Assembly (NCBI GenBank): GCA_963728075.1
Contig: CAVSIP010000003.1
Span: forward strand, 186,001 to 250,000
DNA: 64,000 nt
Source: CAVSIP01 sp963728075
GTDB lineage: Bacteria; Actinomycetota; Actinomycetes; JAFAQI01; DASSKL01
Reading direction: 5' to 3'
In this document: piece by piece, positions 36,007 through 44,168 of the stretch
How positions within the stretch are numbered: the stretch's first letter is position 1
How the letters are laid out: each line of letters begins with the position of its first letter
Notes under the pieces: model-generated
What the model was told of the DNA's origin: nothing
The model's database searches: none
What the model saw: the letters and a program-made list of their open reading frames with translations, nothing else
Program-made: the position numbers and the translations under genes

Positions 36007-36797
36007 GGGTCCTCGCGGTCGCGGTGCTGTCCGGGCTGGCCGTCGGCGCCTGGACGTGGACCCCGGCCACGACCCGCGTACGGCGGCTGCACGGGGTGAG
36101 CACGCGTACCCGCGCGCCGCGCCCGGCGGTGCTCGTCGTCGCGCTGTCCGCCGGGGGCGGCCTGGTCGCCGCCGGCTGGCCCGGCGCGCTGCTGGCCGGG
36201 CTGGGCGCCGCCACCATGCTGCGGCTGCGCGAGCGGGCCGGCCGGGAGCGCGCCGCTGCGGCCCGCCGGGACGCTGTCGCCGACGTGGTGGCCGCGCTGG
36301 CCGCCGAGCTGCGGGCCGGCCAGCCATTGCCGGCCGCGCTGGCGAACGTGGTCGACGACCGCTCGCCGCTGCACGCCGAGCTGCGCGCAGCGGCGACGGC
36401 GGCTGCGAGCGGCGCTGACCCCGCCGACCTCCTGGTCGCGGCGGCGGCACAGCCGGGGGCAGCGGGGCTGCGCGCGCTCGCCGCGTGCTGCCGGGTGGGC
36501 GCGACGACCGGGGCCGCCCTGGCACCGACCCTGGACAGCCTGGCCGGCGCCCTGGCGGCCGACCGCGCCGTTCGGGCCGCGGTGGACGCGGAGCTCGCCG
36601 GCCCCCGGGCGACCTCACGGGTCCTGTTGGGGCTGCCCCTCGTCGGAGTCGGGATGGCGGCGGGCATGGGCGCCGAACCCCTGCAGCTGCTGCTGCACAC
36701 GGCGGTCGGTCTCGCCCTGTGCCTGGCCGCCGCCGCGTTGGCCGCCGCCGGGTTCACCTGGCTCGACCGGTTGGCCGCCCGGGCGCAGCCCCCGTGA
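36003..36797 (+). CDS. Type II secretion system F family protein (TadB-like)
   Basis: 264-residue integral membrane platform protein. Two N-terminal hydrophobic stretches precede a cytoplasmic T2SSF domain (VADVVAALAAELRAGQPLPAALANV, then RVGATTGAALAPTLDSLAGAL), and two C-terminal transmembrane helices follow. TadB/TadC proteins anchor the ATPase and handle pilin. The GTG start overlaps the ATPase stop (GTGA). The extreme Ala content is normal for this locus. Confidence 0.9.
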   Translation: MRVLAVAVLSGLAVGAWTWTPATTRVRRLHGVSTRTRAPRPAVLVVALSAGGGLVAAGWPGALLAGLGAATMLRLRERAGRERAAAARRDAVADVVAALAAELRAGQPLPAALANVVDDRSPLHAELRAAATAAASGADPADLLVAAAAQPGAAGLRALAACCRVGATTGAALAPTLDSLAGALAADRAVRAAVDAELAGPRATSRVLLGLPLVGVGMAAGMGAEPLQLLLHTAVGLALCLAAAALAAAGFTWLDRLAARAQPP

Positions 36798-37516
36798 CCG
36801 CGAGCGTGGTACTCGCCGCGCTCGCGGCGTGGCTGGCCGTGGACGACCCGCGCGGCCGAGTCCGTCGGCTGCGCGGCGGCACGGCGGGCGGGCATCCGCC
36901 GAGCCGGCGGGACGCAGCCTCGGGCCCGGGCACCGCTGTCGTCTCCGCGGTGCTCGCCGGCTGCGGCGTGGCGGTGTTCGTGACGGGGCCGCTCCGGCTG
37001 CCGGCCGGGCTCGCCGCCGCGGTGGCGCTGCATCGGTGGATGCGACAGCACCGCCCGGCAGCCGAGGTGCGCGACGAGCAGCGTGCCCGGGCTGCGCTGC
37101 CGCTCGCCCTCGACCTGCTCGGCGGCTGCCTGCGCGCCGGGCTGCCCCTGCCGGACGCGGTCGACGCCGCTCTCGAGGCGGTCGACGAAGCGCTCACCCG
37201 GCGGCTCACCCCCGTACGCACGGCCATGACGCTCGGCGCCGGACCGGCCGAGGCATGGCAGGTGGTCGCCGACGACGCGGTGCTGGGTCCCGTTGCCGTG
37301 GCGCTGACGCGCACGACCGCGTCGGGCGCGCCACCTGCTGACGTTCTCGGCGCGCTGGCCGCTCGGGTACGCGTCGCGGAGCAGGCGCGCGCCCAGCAGG
37401 CAGCGCGCGCGGTGGGCGTGTGGGCGACGCTGCCGCTCGTGCTGTGCTTCCTGCCCGCCTTCGTGCTCGTCGGCGTCGTGCCGGTCGCCTGGGGCCTGCT
37501 TCGCGGGCTGCTGTGA
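36794..37516 (+). CDS. Type II secretion system F family protein (TadC-like)
   Basis: 240-residue second platform protein, paralogous in layout to the previous gene: short N-terminal helix, T2SSF domain (ALPLALDLLGGCLRAGLPLP, RVAEQARAQQAARAVGVW) and a C-terminal hairpin of two hydrophobic helices ending GLLRGLL. It overlaps the TadB-like gene by 4 bp (GTGA). A 129-bp gap containing a hairpin follows before the pilin gene, the only sizeable break in the operon. Confidence 0.9.
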   Translation: MTASVVLAALAAWLAVDDPRGRVRRLRGGTAGGHPPSRRDAASGPGTAVVSAVLAGCGVAVFVTGPLRLPAGLAAAVALHRWMRQHRPAAEVRDEQRARAALPLALDLLGGCLRAGLPLPDAVDAALEAVDEALTRRLTPVRTAMTLGAGPAEAWQVVADDAVLGPVAVALTRTTASGAPPADVLGALAARVRVAEQARAQQAARAVGVWATLPLVLCFLPAFVLVGVVPVAWGLLRGLL

Positions 37517-37584
37517 ACGCTCGTCCACAGTTCGCCTGTCGGGGCTGTCGCCGGCCGGGCGATCCCCGCGACGCTGCGACAGTC

Positions 37585-37603
37585 GCTCCGCCACCCGCGG
37601 AGC
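37585..37603 (+). promoter_or_regulatory. Hairpin upstream of pilin gene
   Basis: GCTCCGC-CACCC-GCGGAGC (7-bp perfect arms, 5-nt loop) lies 43 bp before the pilin ATG. It may stabilise a processed pilin mRNA or partially terminate the upstream transcript, allowing pilin to be made in excess. Confidence 0.4.
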
Positions 37604-37645
37604 ACCGGGCCGGCCGGTCGCCGGCGTTCGTCGAAGGAGGCGTCC

Positions 37646-37825
37646 ATGAGCAAGCTCGTCCGCAGGATCGCGCAGCAGGACATCGGCATGACCACGGCCG
37701 AGTACGCCGTCGGAACCGTCGCGGCGTGCGGCTTCGGCGGGGTCCTCTACAAGATCCTCACCAGCGACTCGATCCTCAAGCTCGTCGAGTCGCTGGTGGT
37801 CAAGGCCCTGCACACGCTGTTCTGA
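37646..37825 (+). CDS. DUF4244 Flp-like major pilin
   Basis: 59-residue pilin precursor, too short for many gene callers. A basic leader (MSKLVRRIAQQDIG) ends at Gly14, the likely prepilin cleavage site. The mature N-terminus is MTTAEYAVGTVAACGFGGVL, with Glu at mature position 5 (Glu19) followed by Tyr, the hallmark of type IVb/Flp pilins, within a single hydrophobic helix. A very strong GAAGGAGG lies 5 nt upstream, suggesting high expression. It overlaps the TadE gene (TGATG). No prepilin peptidase gene is in the window. Confidence 0.92.
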   Translation: MSKLVRRIAQQDIGMTTAEYAVGTVAACGFGGVLYKILTSDSILKLVESLVVKALHTLF

Positions 37826-38208
37826 TGGCGCGGCAGCGGAGGGCGTGGTCCGCGGCGACGGGCTCGGTGACGGCGGAGACGGCGGTGGTGCTCCCCGCGC
37901 TGCTCGTCGTGCTGGCCGCCGCCGTCTTCGTCCTGTCCGCGGTCGTCGCGCAGATCCGCTGCATCGACGCGGCGCGCGAGGCGGCGCGCGCGGCGGCTCG
38001 GGGCGAGCCCGTGCCTGCCGTGCGCGCCGCAGCTGCGGCCGCCGCACCGGCAGGGGCGGTGGTCGACGTCCGCATGGGGTCACAGGCGGTGGCCGTGACG
38101 GTGTCCACGCGCGTGCGGCCGTTCGGCGCGGCGCTGCTACGACTCCCCGCCGTGCCGGTGCGAGCCAGCGCCGGGACACCGCTCGAACCCGGTGTGAGCA
38201 CCCCGTGA
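37825..38208 (+). CDS. TadE family pseudopilin
   Basis: 127 residues. The segment GSVTAETAVVLPALLVVLAA is a pilin-like leader/helix: cleavage after Gly13 would put Glu18 at mature position 5, as in TadE minor pilins. The remainder is a small periplasm-facing domain (AAREAARAAARGEP, TVSTRVRPFGAAL). Its ATG overlaps the pilin stop. TadE is a minor component required for Flp pilus assembly in other bacteria. Confidence 0.9.
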   Translation: MARQRRAWSAATGSVTAETAVVLPALLVVLAAAVFVLSAVVAQIRCIDAAREAARAAARGEPVPAVRAAAAAAAPAGAVVDVRMGSQAVAVTVSTRVRPFGAALLRLPAVPVRASAGTPLEPGVSTP

Positions 38209-38609
38209 GGGCGGCTCCGGGCGACGACCACGGCTCGGCCTCGGTGTGGACCCTGCTGCTCGGCGGGGTGGTGGTGGCCGTGACCGTGGTCGCGCTGCTC
38301 GTGGCGGCTGCCGTGGCGGAGCGGCACCGGGCCGGTGCGGCAGCCGACCTGGCGGCCCTGGCCGCCGCACGCTCCGCCACCGCTGGTTCCGGCGTCGCCT
38401 GCGCGGCTGCGCGGGCGACCGCCGAGGTCAACGAGGCCCGGCTGACCGCGTGCACAGTGCGCGGCGGGGTCGTGGAGGTGGCCGTGGCGGTCCGGGGTGG
38501 CGGCATGCTCCGTCACCTGAGCGGCGCCCAGGGCCGGGCTCGGGCCGGTCCACTGGTCGACATGCCTGGTTTGCCCGGGACTGGCCACACGCAGCGCAAC
38601 GGGACGTAA
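38205..38609 (+). CDS. TadG-like (Rv3654c-type) secretion protein
   Basis: 134 residues with a pilin-like N-terminal helix (GSASVWTLLLGGVVVAVTVV) and an AERHRAGAAADLAALAAARS motif typical of actinobacterial Rv3654c-family proteins at the end of Tad loci. Unlike the two preceding pilins, the mature position 5 is not Glu, so it may not be polymerised. A Cys pair (VACAAARATAEV and RLTAC) could form a disulfide. The GTG start overlaps the TadE stop (GTGA). Last gene of the pilus operon. Confidence 0.88.
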   Translation: MRAAPGDDHGSASVWTLLLGGVVVAVTVVALLVAAAVAERHRAGAAADLAALAAARSATAGSGVACAAARATAEVNEARLTACTVRGGVVEVAVAVRGGGMLRHLSGAQGRARAGPLVDMPGLPGTGHTQRNGT

Positions 38610-38682
38610 CCTTGCGCCACACCCGCTCGTTGCGCTGGTCGGGTGCGGTTCCTGCCGCACCGCTACGGCCAGGAGGAGCCAG

Positions 38683-39402
38683 ATGCAGCCCACGTTCCTC
38701 CCCACCCCGGTGGGGGACCGGCCGCGAGGTCTCGTGGCCTTGCTGGGCGACAGCCTGCGCCGCCGCGGTGGTCGGCGAGTGCTGTCTGCGCTCACGGTGG
38801 TGCTGTTCCTGGCCGGGGTGGGGATGTTCGCCTACCCGGTGGCGACCGACGCGTTCGCCGCGCACCGCCAGTCGGTGCTCAAGTCACAGTTCACCGACCC
38901 GGGCTTCCGGGCGGTGTACCGCGAGCACCGGGTCCACGTCGGCGAGGGCCTGACCCGGCTGCAGATGCCGAAGATCGGCGTCGACGTGCTCGTCGTGGAG
39001 GGCACGACGCTGGCCGCGCTCAAGGCCGGGGCCGGCCACTACCCCGAGACCCCGTTGCCCGGTGAGCAGGGCAACGTGGGCATCGCCGGTCACCGCACGA
39101 CGTACGGGCGCCCGTTCAACCGCCTGGACGAGATGACCGCCGGCGACAAGATCATCCTCATCACCCCGTTCGCGGAGTACACCTACCAGGTGGTGCGCCC
39201 CTTCGGGGGTCACCCCAACCCGTGGCCGGTGCAGCCCAACGACTTCTCGGTGGTGGCCCAGGAGGGGCCGCTGGCCACCGGGCACTGGCTCACCCTCACG
39301 ACCTGCAACCCGAAGGGGAGCGCGGCGCAGCGCCTCATCCTGCGCGCGAAGCTCGTGTCCTCCCGGCTGACGCACGCCGACAGCGCGCAGGGCACCTCAT
39401 GA
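38683..39402 (+). CDS. Class E-type sortase
   Basis: 239-residue membrane sortase. A cytoplasmic N-terminus is followed by one transmembrane helix (about 34-54) and the sortase barrel. The catalytic triad is His137 (GIAGHRTTYG), Cys208 (LTTCNPKG) and Arg217 (AAQRLILRA). PKIGVDVLVVEG and the HYPETPLPGEQGN segment match actinobacterial class E enzymes, which prefer LAXTG-like signals. It starts at ATG 38683 with AGGAGGAG upstream and overlaps the secreted-protein gene (ATGA). The dedicated substrate would be expected next door, but see that entry. Confidence 0.92.
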   Translation: MQPTFLPTPVGDRPRGLVALLGDSLRRRGGRRVLSALTVVLFLAGVGMFAYPVATDAFAAHRQSVLKSQFTDPGFRAVYREHRVHVGEGLTRLQMPKIGVDVLVVEGTTLAALKAGAGHYPETPLPGEQGNVGIAGHRTTYGRPFNRLDEMTAGDKIILITPFAEYTYQVVRPFGGHPNPWPVQPNDFSVVAQEGPLATGHWLTLTTCNPKGSAAQRLILRAKLVSSRLTHADSAQGTS

Positions 39403-40655
39403 GCACGCGCACGCGGCACCTCGTCGGGCTGATGGCCGCGGCCGGCGCCGGTGCCCTGGTCACCCTGGCGGCGCTGCCCGCCGCGGCCGCCGGCTCGCAC
39501 CTCAGCGTGACCCGGGCCAGTGACGGCTCCCAGGTCACCGACGCGGTGACCCGGACGGACGTGCTGCAGGTCCGCGCCCAGCTGCCGGCGCAGACGGGGT
39601 CCACCCAGCTGGTCGTGAGCCCTCCTGCCGGCGGTGGTCACGTCGTCGCCCAGGGCAGCGCCTCGCAGTTCTCCAGCGCGACCCTCGCCTTCGACTTCTC
39701 CACCGACTGCTTCACCTACGACCCCAAGCGCGCGCCGTGCAGCGGCCGCAGCCCCGCGCCCAACGGCACCTGGACCCTGCAGCTGACCGGTGGTCTCTCG
39801 GAGACCCGCCAGCTCGTCCTGCGCATCCCCCCGGCCAAGGTGACCGGGCTGTCCGGCAGCGCCCAGGGCACGACCGTGACCCTGCACTGGACGCCTGGTG
39901 CCGAGCCCGACCTGCGCGGCTACCAGGTCCTCGACGGCGCCGGCAACGTCGTCGTCACCGGGATCGCCCCCGCGGACGCCTGCACGAGCGACGGCTGCCA
40001 GGCCGCCTTCGACGTCGGCAAGAACGCGACCGGACAGCGCACCTTCGCGGTGCGCTCGCAGCGGGCGGTCTGCCCGTCCTGCAGTGACACGCTGCCCGCA
40101 CCGGCGTCCGACCCCGTGACGGTCACCGTGGGCAGCCCGTCGAGCAGCACCCCGACGAGCGGTGGCTCGACGGGCGGGTCGTCGCAGGGCACCGTCAGCT
40201 ACAGCGGGGGGCAGAGCAGCAGCGGCTCCACGGCCGGCGGGGCCGGCGGCGCGACGAGTGGTGGGGGCACCGCGGCTCCGCAGGGCTCGACGACGTCCGG
40301 CCACCAGACCTCCCCCGCGCGGGCCACGACCACGCAGCGCGCGCGGCCGAGCGGCAACCTCGACAGCACCTTCAACCGGTTCGTCCCGCCGCCTGCCGCA
40401 GCCGCGGCGCCCGACGTCCCCGCGGTGCAGATGGCGCCGATGCCGGAGGGCACGTACAAGCCGGAGCTGGCGTACGGGGACCAGACCGTCGGCGGGTACG
40501 TCAAGGTCCGCGACGCCGGCGGCGGCTCGCTGCAGGCGGTGGTGGAGGGCGTCGTGTCCAGCGGCTCGCTGTGGCGCTCCGTCGCAGGTGCGCTCGTCAT
40601 GGTCCTCGCCGCGGCGCACCTGTGGGCATGGCTGGCGCGCACCCGCCTGGACTAG
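39399..40655 (+). CDS. Secreted, C-terminally anchored Fn3-like protein
   Basis: 418 residues. A signal peptide (about 1-31), an N-terminal beta-rich domain with Cys pair (DCFTYDPKRAPC) and a fibronectin-III-like domain (VTGLSGSAQGTTVTLHWTPG, PDLRGYQVLDG) with further Cys are followed by a long Ser/Gly/Thr linker (about 245-325). Near the C-terminus a hydrophobic helix (LWRSVAGALVMVLAAAHLWA) ends in ARTRLD, a cell-wall-protein-like tail. I see no LPXTG or LAXTG motif before it. Coupled by ATGA to the sortase. It may be a sortase accessory, a pilus-associated adhesin or a membrane-anchored surface protein; I cannot decide. Confidence 0.82.
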   Translation: MSTRTRHLVGLMAAAGAGALVTLAALPAAAAGSHLSVTRASDGSQVTDAVTRTDVLQVRAQLPAQTGSTQLVVSPPAGGGHVVAQGSASQFSSATLAFDFSTDCFTYDPKRAPCSGRSPAPNGTWTLQLTGGLSETRQLVLRIPPAKVTGLSGSAQGTTVTLHWTPGAEPDLRGYQVLDGAGNVVVTGIAPADACTSDGCQAAFDVGKNATGQRTFAVRSQRAVCPSCSDTLPAPASDPVTVTVGSPSSSTPTSGGSTGGSSQGTVSYSGGQSSSGSTAGGAGGATSGGGTAAPQGSTTSGHQTSPARATTTQRARPSGNLDSTFNRFVPPPAAAAAPDVPAVQMAPMPEGTYKPELAYGDQTVGGYVKVRDAGGGSLQAVVEGVVSSGSLWRSVAGALVMVLAAAHLWAWLARTRLD

Positions 40656-43003
40656 GGCGCGCAGCCGCCCAGCCGGGTGACGGCCGCGCCGAGCAGGCGC
40701 ACCGCCGCCGCCTTGTGCAGGGGCTCGTTGCCGTTGCCGCACTTGGGGGACTGCACGCAGGACGGGCAGCCGTGCTCGCAGTCGCAGGCTGCCACGGCGT
40801 CCCTCGTCGCCGCGAGCCAACGGGTGCCCGCTCGGAACCCGCGCTCCGCGAACCCAGCCCCGCCGGGGTGCCCGTCGTAGACGAACACGGTCATCGCTGC
40901 CGTGTCCGGGTGCAGCGCCGTCGAGACGCCGCCGATGTCCCACCGGTCGCACGTGGCGAACAGGGGGAGCAGGCCGATCGAGGCGTGCTCCGCCGCGTGC
41001 GCGGCACCCGGCACGTCGGCGGGCTCCACCCCCGCGCCGGCCAGCGCCTCGGCCGTGACGGTCCACCAGACCGCCCGAGTGCGCAGCTGCCGGGCCGGCA
41101 GGTCGAGCGGGACCTCGCCGAGGACCTCGCCTGAGCCCAGCCGGCGCACGAGGTAGCCGACGACCTGGCTGGTCACGTCCACGGTGCCGTACGCCAGCCG
41201 CACCCCGTCGCCGCCGCACCCGGCTGCTTCGGCGACGACCCGCACGTCCGTCACCTCGCGCGCCGAGGTGGTGTGGCCGGGATCGTCCGCGGTCACCAGT
41301 GCGACGTGGTCGTCGAGGTCGAGCCGGTCGACGACGTAGGTCTCGCCCTGGTGCAGGTACACCGCGCCCTCGTGGACGGTGGTGTGCGCGGCGGTCGCGT
41401 CGACGGTGCCCAGCAGGCGCCCGGTGCCGGACTCGACGACCCGGACGGGCGCCCCACCGGTACCGCGGAGGTCGGCGAGGTCGGTGGCCCGCTCCCGCCG
41501 GGTCCAGTACCACCCGGCTGGCCGCCGGCGCAGCAGCCGGCGCCGGCACAGGTCGTCCAGCGTCTCCGCGGCGGCCGGCCCGAACAGCGCGAGGTCGGTG
41601 TCGCCGATTGGCAGCTCGGCGGCCGCGGCGCACAGGTGCGGGCCGAGGACGTGCGGGTTGTCCGGGTCGAGGACGGTCGCCTCGACCGGCTGGCCGAACA
41701 GCGCCTGCGGGTGGTGGACGAGGTAGGTGTCCAGTGGGTCGTCCCGCGCCACCATCACCGTGAGCGCCGGCCGCCCGGCACGCCCGGCGCGCCCGGCCTG
41801 CTGCCACAGCGAGGCGCGGGTCCCGGGCCAGCCGGCGACGACGACGGCGTCCACCCCGGCGATGTCGACGCCGAGCTCGAGGGCGGGAGTCGCTGCCAGG
41901 CCCAGCAGGTGGCCCCCGCGTACGGCCCGCTCCAGAGCGCGGCGGTCCTCCGGCAGGTAGCCGGCGCGGTAGGTCGCGACCCGCCCGGCCAGCTCGGGGG
42001 CGGCCTCCTCCAGCGCGCGGCGCGCGGACAGGGCGACCGCCTCGGCGCCCCGCCGGGACCGGACGAAGGCCAGCGTCTGCACGCCTTCGGCCACCAGGTC
42101 GGCGAGCAGGTCGGCCGCCTCCGCGGTGGCGGACCGGCGGACCGGCGCCCCCCGCTCGCCCGTGCCCTCCTGCAGCGGTGGTTCCCACAGCGCGAAGTCG
42201 GCCGCCGGCCGTGGTGCGGCGTCATCGGTCACGGCGGTGACAGGTGCACCGACGAGCCGGCCGCCGGACGCGGCCGGGTCCGCCACCGTCGCCGAGGCCA
42301 GGACGAACGTCGGGTCCGCACCGTAGCGGGCCGCCACCCGGCGCAGCCGGCGCAGGACCAGCGCGACGTGCGACCCGAAGACCCCGCGGTAGCCGTGGCA
42401 CTCGTCGATGACGACGTAGCGCAGCCGGCGCAGGAACCCCGCCCAGCGTTCGTGCCCGGGCAGCAGGCCGTGGTGGAGCATGTCCGGGTTCGTCAGCACC
42501 AGGTTCGCGTGCGCCCGGGCCCAGTCGCGCTCCTCGCGGGGCGTGTCCCCGTCGTACGCTGCGGGGCGTACGCCCGCCATGCCCGCACCCTGGCTCAGGG
42601 CGACGATGGTGTGCAGCTGGTCGCCGGCGAGGGCCTTCGTGGGCGCGAGGTAGAGGGCCGTGGCGTCGTCGGTCAGCACGGTGCTCAGCACCGGCAGCAG
42701 GTAGGCCAGGGACTTGCCGGACGCGGTGCCGGTCGCGAGCACCGTCGAGGTGCCCCGCCACGCGAGCGTGGCGGCAGCGGCCTGGTGCTCCCACGGGGCG
42801 GGGATGCCCGCGGCGGTCAACGCCGCGACCAGCGGTTCAGCGACCCACTCCGGCCAGGGCACGCTGCGTCCGGGCCGCGCGGGCATCGACTCCACGTGCG
42901 TCACCCGCTCCCCTCGCCCGGGCACGCGCAGCAGCCGCTCGAGCAGCGGCCCGCCCCGCGGGGCAGGTGCTCCCGGCGGGGCGACGACGGAGGGGGTGGA
43001 CAC
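40652..43003 (-). CDS. DEAD/DEAH-box helicase with C-terminal Cys cluster (MrfA/Hrq1-like)
   Basis: 783-residue superfamily 2 helicase. Walker A is in LATGTASGKSLAYLLP, the DEAH-type box is VIDECHGYRGVFG, motif III is LASATVAD, and motif VI is WQQAGRAGRAGR. The C-terminal DUF1998-like region ends in a four-cysteine-plus cluster (CDCEHGCPSCVQSPKCGN) that probably binds zinc. Bacterial MrfA and yeast Hrq1 with this layout repair interstrand crosslinks or mitomycin damage. The GTG at 43003 was chosen as the first start downstream of non-coding-like sequence; GGGAG lies 11 nt upstream. Confidence 0.92.
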   Translation of the reverse strand: MSTPSVVAPPGAPAPRGGPLLERLLRVPGRGERVTHVESMPARPGRSVPWPEWVAEPLVAALTAAGIPAPWEHQAAAATLAWRGTSTVLATGTASGKSLAYLLPVLSTVLTDDATALYLAPTKALAGDQLHTIVALSQGAGMAGVRPAAYDGDTPREERDWARAHANLVLTNPDMLHHGLLPGHERWAGFLRRLRYVVIDECHGYRGVFGSHVALVLRRLRRVAARYGADPTFVLASATVADPAASGGRLVGAPVTAVTDDAAPRPAADFALWEPPLQEGTGERGAPVRRSATAEAADLLADLVAEGVQTLAFVRSRRGAEAVALSARRALEEAAPELAGRVATYRAGYLPEDRRALERAVRGGHLLGLAATPALELGVDIAGVDAVVVAGWPGTRASLWQQAGRAGRAGRPALTVMVARDDPLDTYLVHHPQALFGQPVEATVLDPDNPHVLGPHLCAAAAELPIGDTDLALFGPAAAETLDDLCRRRLLRRRPAGWYWTRRERATDLADLRGTGGAPVRVVESGTGRLLGTVDATAAHTTVHEGAVYLHQGETYVVDRLDLDDHVALVTADDPGHTTSAREVTDVRVVAEAAGCGGDGVRLAYGTVDVTSQVVGYLVRRLGSGEVLGEVPLDLPARQLRTRAVWWTVTAEALAGAGVEPADVPGAAHAAEHASIGLLPLFATCDRWDIGGVSTALHPDTAAMTVFVYDGHPGGAGFAERGFRAGTRWLAATRDAVAACDCEHGCPSCVQSPKCGNGNEPLHKAAAVRLLGAAVTRLGGCAP

Positions 43004-43178
43004 CGGTGGGCAGTCTCCCACGGCCGGCGCAGCGGGAGGGGTCGCCGCTCGGCTGCACCCGTCCGGCGTGATTGAATCTGCGACCGGCGGGTAGCGCTTC
43101 GCGTGTTGCCCGCCCGGCGCCGACCGCCGCACTGGCGAGCAGCTGCCAGGCACTGCCACCGAAGCGCTGGAGGACCGC

Positions 43179-43520
43179 GTGGACCTGTCCCTGTCGACCC
43201 GCACCGAGGGTGAGCGCACCGTGGTCACGGTGGGCGGCGAGATCGACGTCTACACCGCGCCCAAGCTGCGTGAGCAGCTCATCGACCTCGTGTCGAGCGG
43301 CAACTACCACCTGGTCGTGGACATGGAGAACGTCGACTTCCTCGACTCGACCGGTCTGGGCGTCCTCGTGGGTGGCCTCAAGCGGGTCCGCGCCCATGAC
43401 GGCTCGCTGCGGCTGGTGTGCACCCAGGAGCGGATTCTGAAGATCTTCCGGATCACCGGGCTGACCAAGGTCTTCCCGATCCACTCCTCGGTGGACGAAG
43501 CCGTGTCCGCCACCGACTGA
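43179..43520 (+). CDS. bldG: Anti-sigma factor antagonist (BldG)
   Basis: 113-residue STAS-domain protein of the SpoIIAA/RsbV family. The phosphorylation loop is FLDSTGLGVL with Ser57, the same position as in Streptomyces BldG, which also has 113 residues. Unphosphorylated, it would bind and neutralise anti-sigma factors; phosphorylation by an RsbW-like kinase releases them. GGAGG lies 5 nt before GTG 43179. An anti-sigma-like ATPase gene follows after 11 bp, the same pair as in Streptomyces. Confidence 0.95.
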   Translation: MDLSLSTRTEGERTVVTVGGEIDVYTAPKLREQLIDLVSSGNYHLVVDMENVDFLDSTGLGVLVGGLKRVRAHDGSLRLVCTQERILKIFRITGLTKVFPIHSSVDEAVSATD

Positions 43521-43531
43521 TCCCGAACTCG

Positions 43532-44014
43532 ATGGCCACCGTTTCGGTGTCATTCAGCGCGCTGCCCGCACACGTCCGGACGGCGCGCCTGATCGCGGTT
43601 GCGGTGGCTCGCCGGGCCGGGGTCGACGAGGACCTGCTCGACGAGGTCCGCCTCGCCGTGGGCGAGGCGTGCTCTCGTGCCGTGGACCTGCACCAGCGCC
43701 ACGTCGCCGACACCCCGGTGACCCTGACGCTCGAGGACGAGCAGGACCGGTTCACGGTCGAGGTGACCGACGTCGCCCCGCCGGAGACCGACCTCGCCGA
43801 TCCGGCCGCCCTCGACGACCTGGACCCCGCCGAGCTGGCGGCTCCCGCTCAGCGGGAGCCGGGCGAGGAGCCCCTGCCGGACCTGCTGCCCGCCGGCTTC
43901 GGCCTCGCCGTGATCACCGGGCTGGTCGACGACCTCGAGGTGGTCCGGGACGACAACGGCACGCACATCCGGATGACCTGGCCCGCGGACGACATCATGG
44001 CCCCCGAGGCATAG
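43532..44014 (+). CDS. Anti-sigma factor / GHKL ATPase-like partner of BldG
   Basis: 160 residues with the HATPase_c fold of RsbW/SpoIIAB. The N-box region is EVRLAVGEACSRAVDLHQ and the G-box is LPAGFGLAVITGLVDD. The usual Asn of the N-box (E-x3-N) is replaced by Arg, which may weaken Mg-ATP binding or kinase activity. An acidic insertion of about 40 residues (ETDLADPAALDDLDPAELA) separates the boxes. It probably binds BldG or a sigma factor. Confidence 0.85.
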   Translation: MATVSVSFSALPAHVRTARLIAVAVARRAGVDEDLLDEVRLAVGEACSRAVDLHQRHVADTPVTLTLEDEQDRFTVEVTDVAPPETDLADPAALDDLDPAELAAPAQREPGEEPLPDLLPAGFGLAVITGLVDDLEVVRDDNGTHIRMTWPADDIMAPEA

Positions 44015-44042
44015 CGGTCGTAGGCGGTCCGAGCGCATTCCG

Positions 44043-44048
44043 TACACT
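44043..44048 (+). promoter_or_regulatory. Candidate -10 element of hppA (TACACT)
   Basis: TACACT matches TANNNT in the 154-bp gap before hppA; no good -35 is seen. Transcription from here would leave a 5' leader of about 115 nt. Confidence 0.3.
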
Positions 44049-44168
44049 GCGCCCTGCCGTCGGCGTGCCGCGTCGCGGCCCCGGTGAACTTCCGCCTCTG
44101 GAGCAGGTCGATCCTGCGTGCCTCGCGGAGGAGCCGGGACGAGCGGTTCCTTACGTCGAGGAGGGCGG

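Noticed and set aside
35927..38506. An 859-codon frame antisense to the Tad genes
   Set aside because: Ala/Arg/Pro-rich nonsense with no domain; it covers several tightly coupled genes of the opposite strand.
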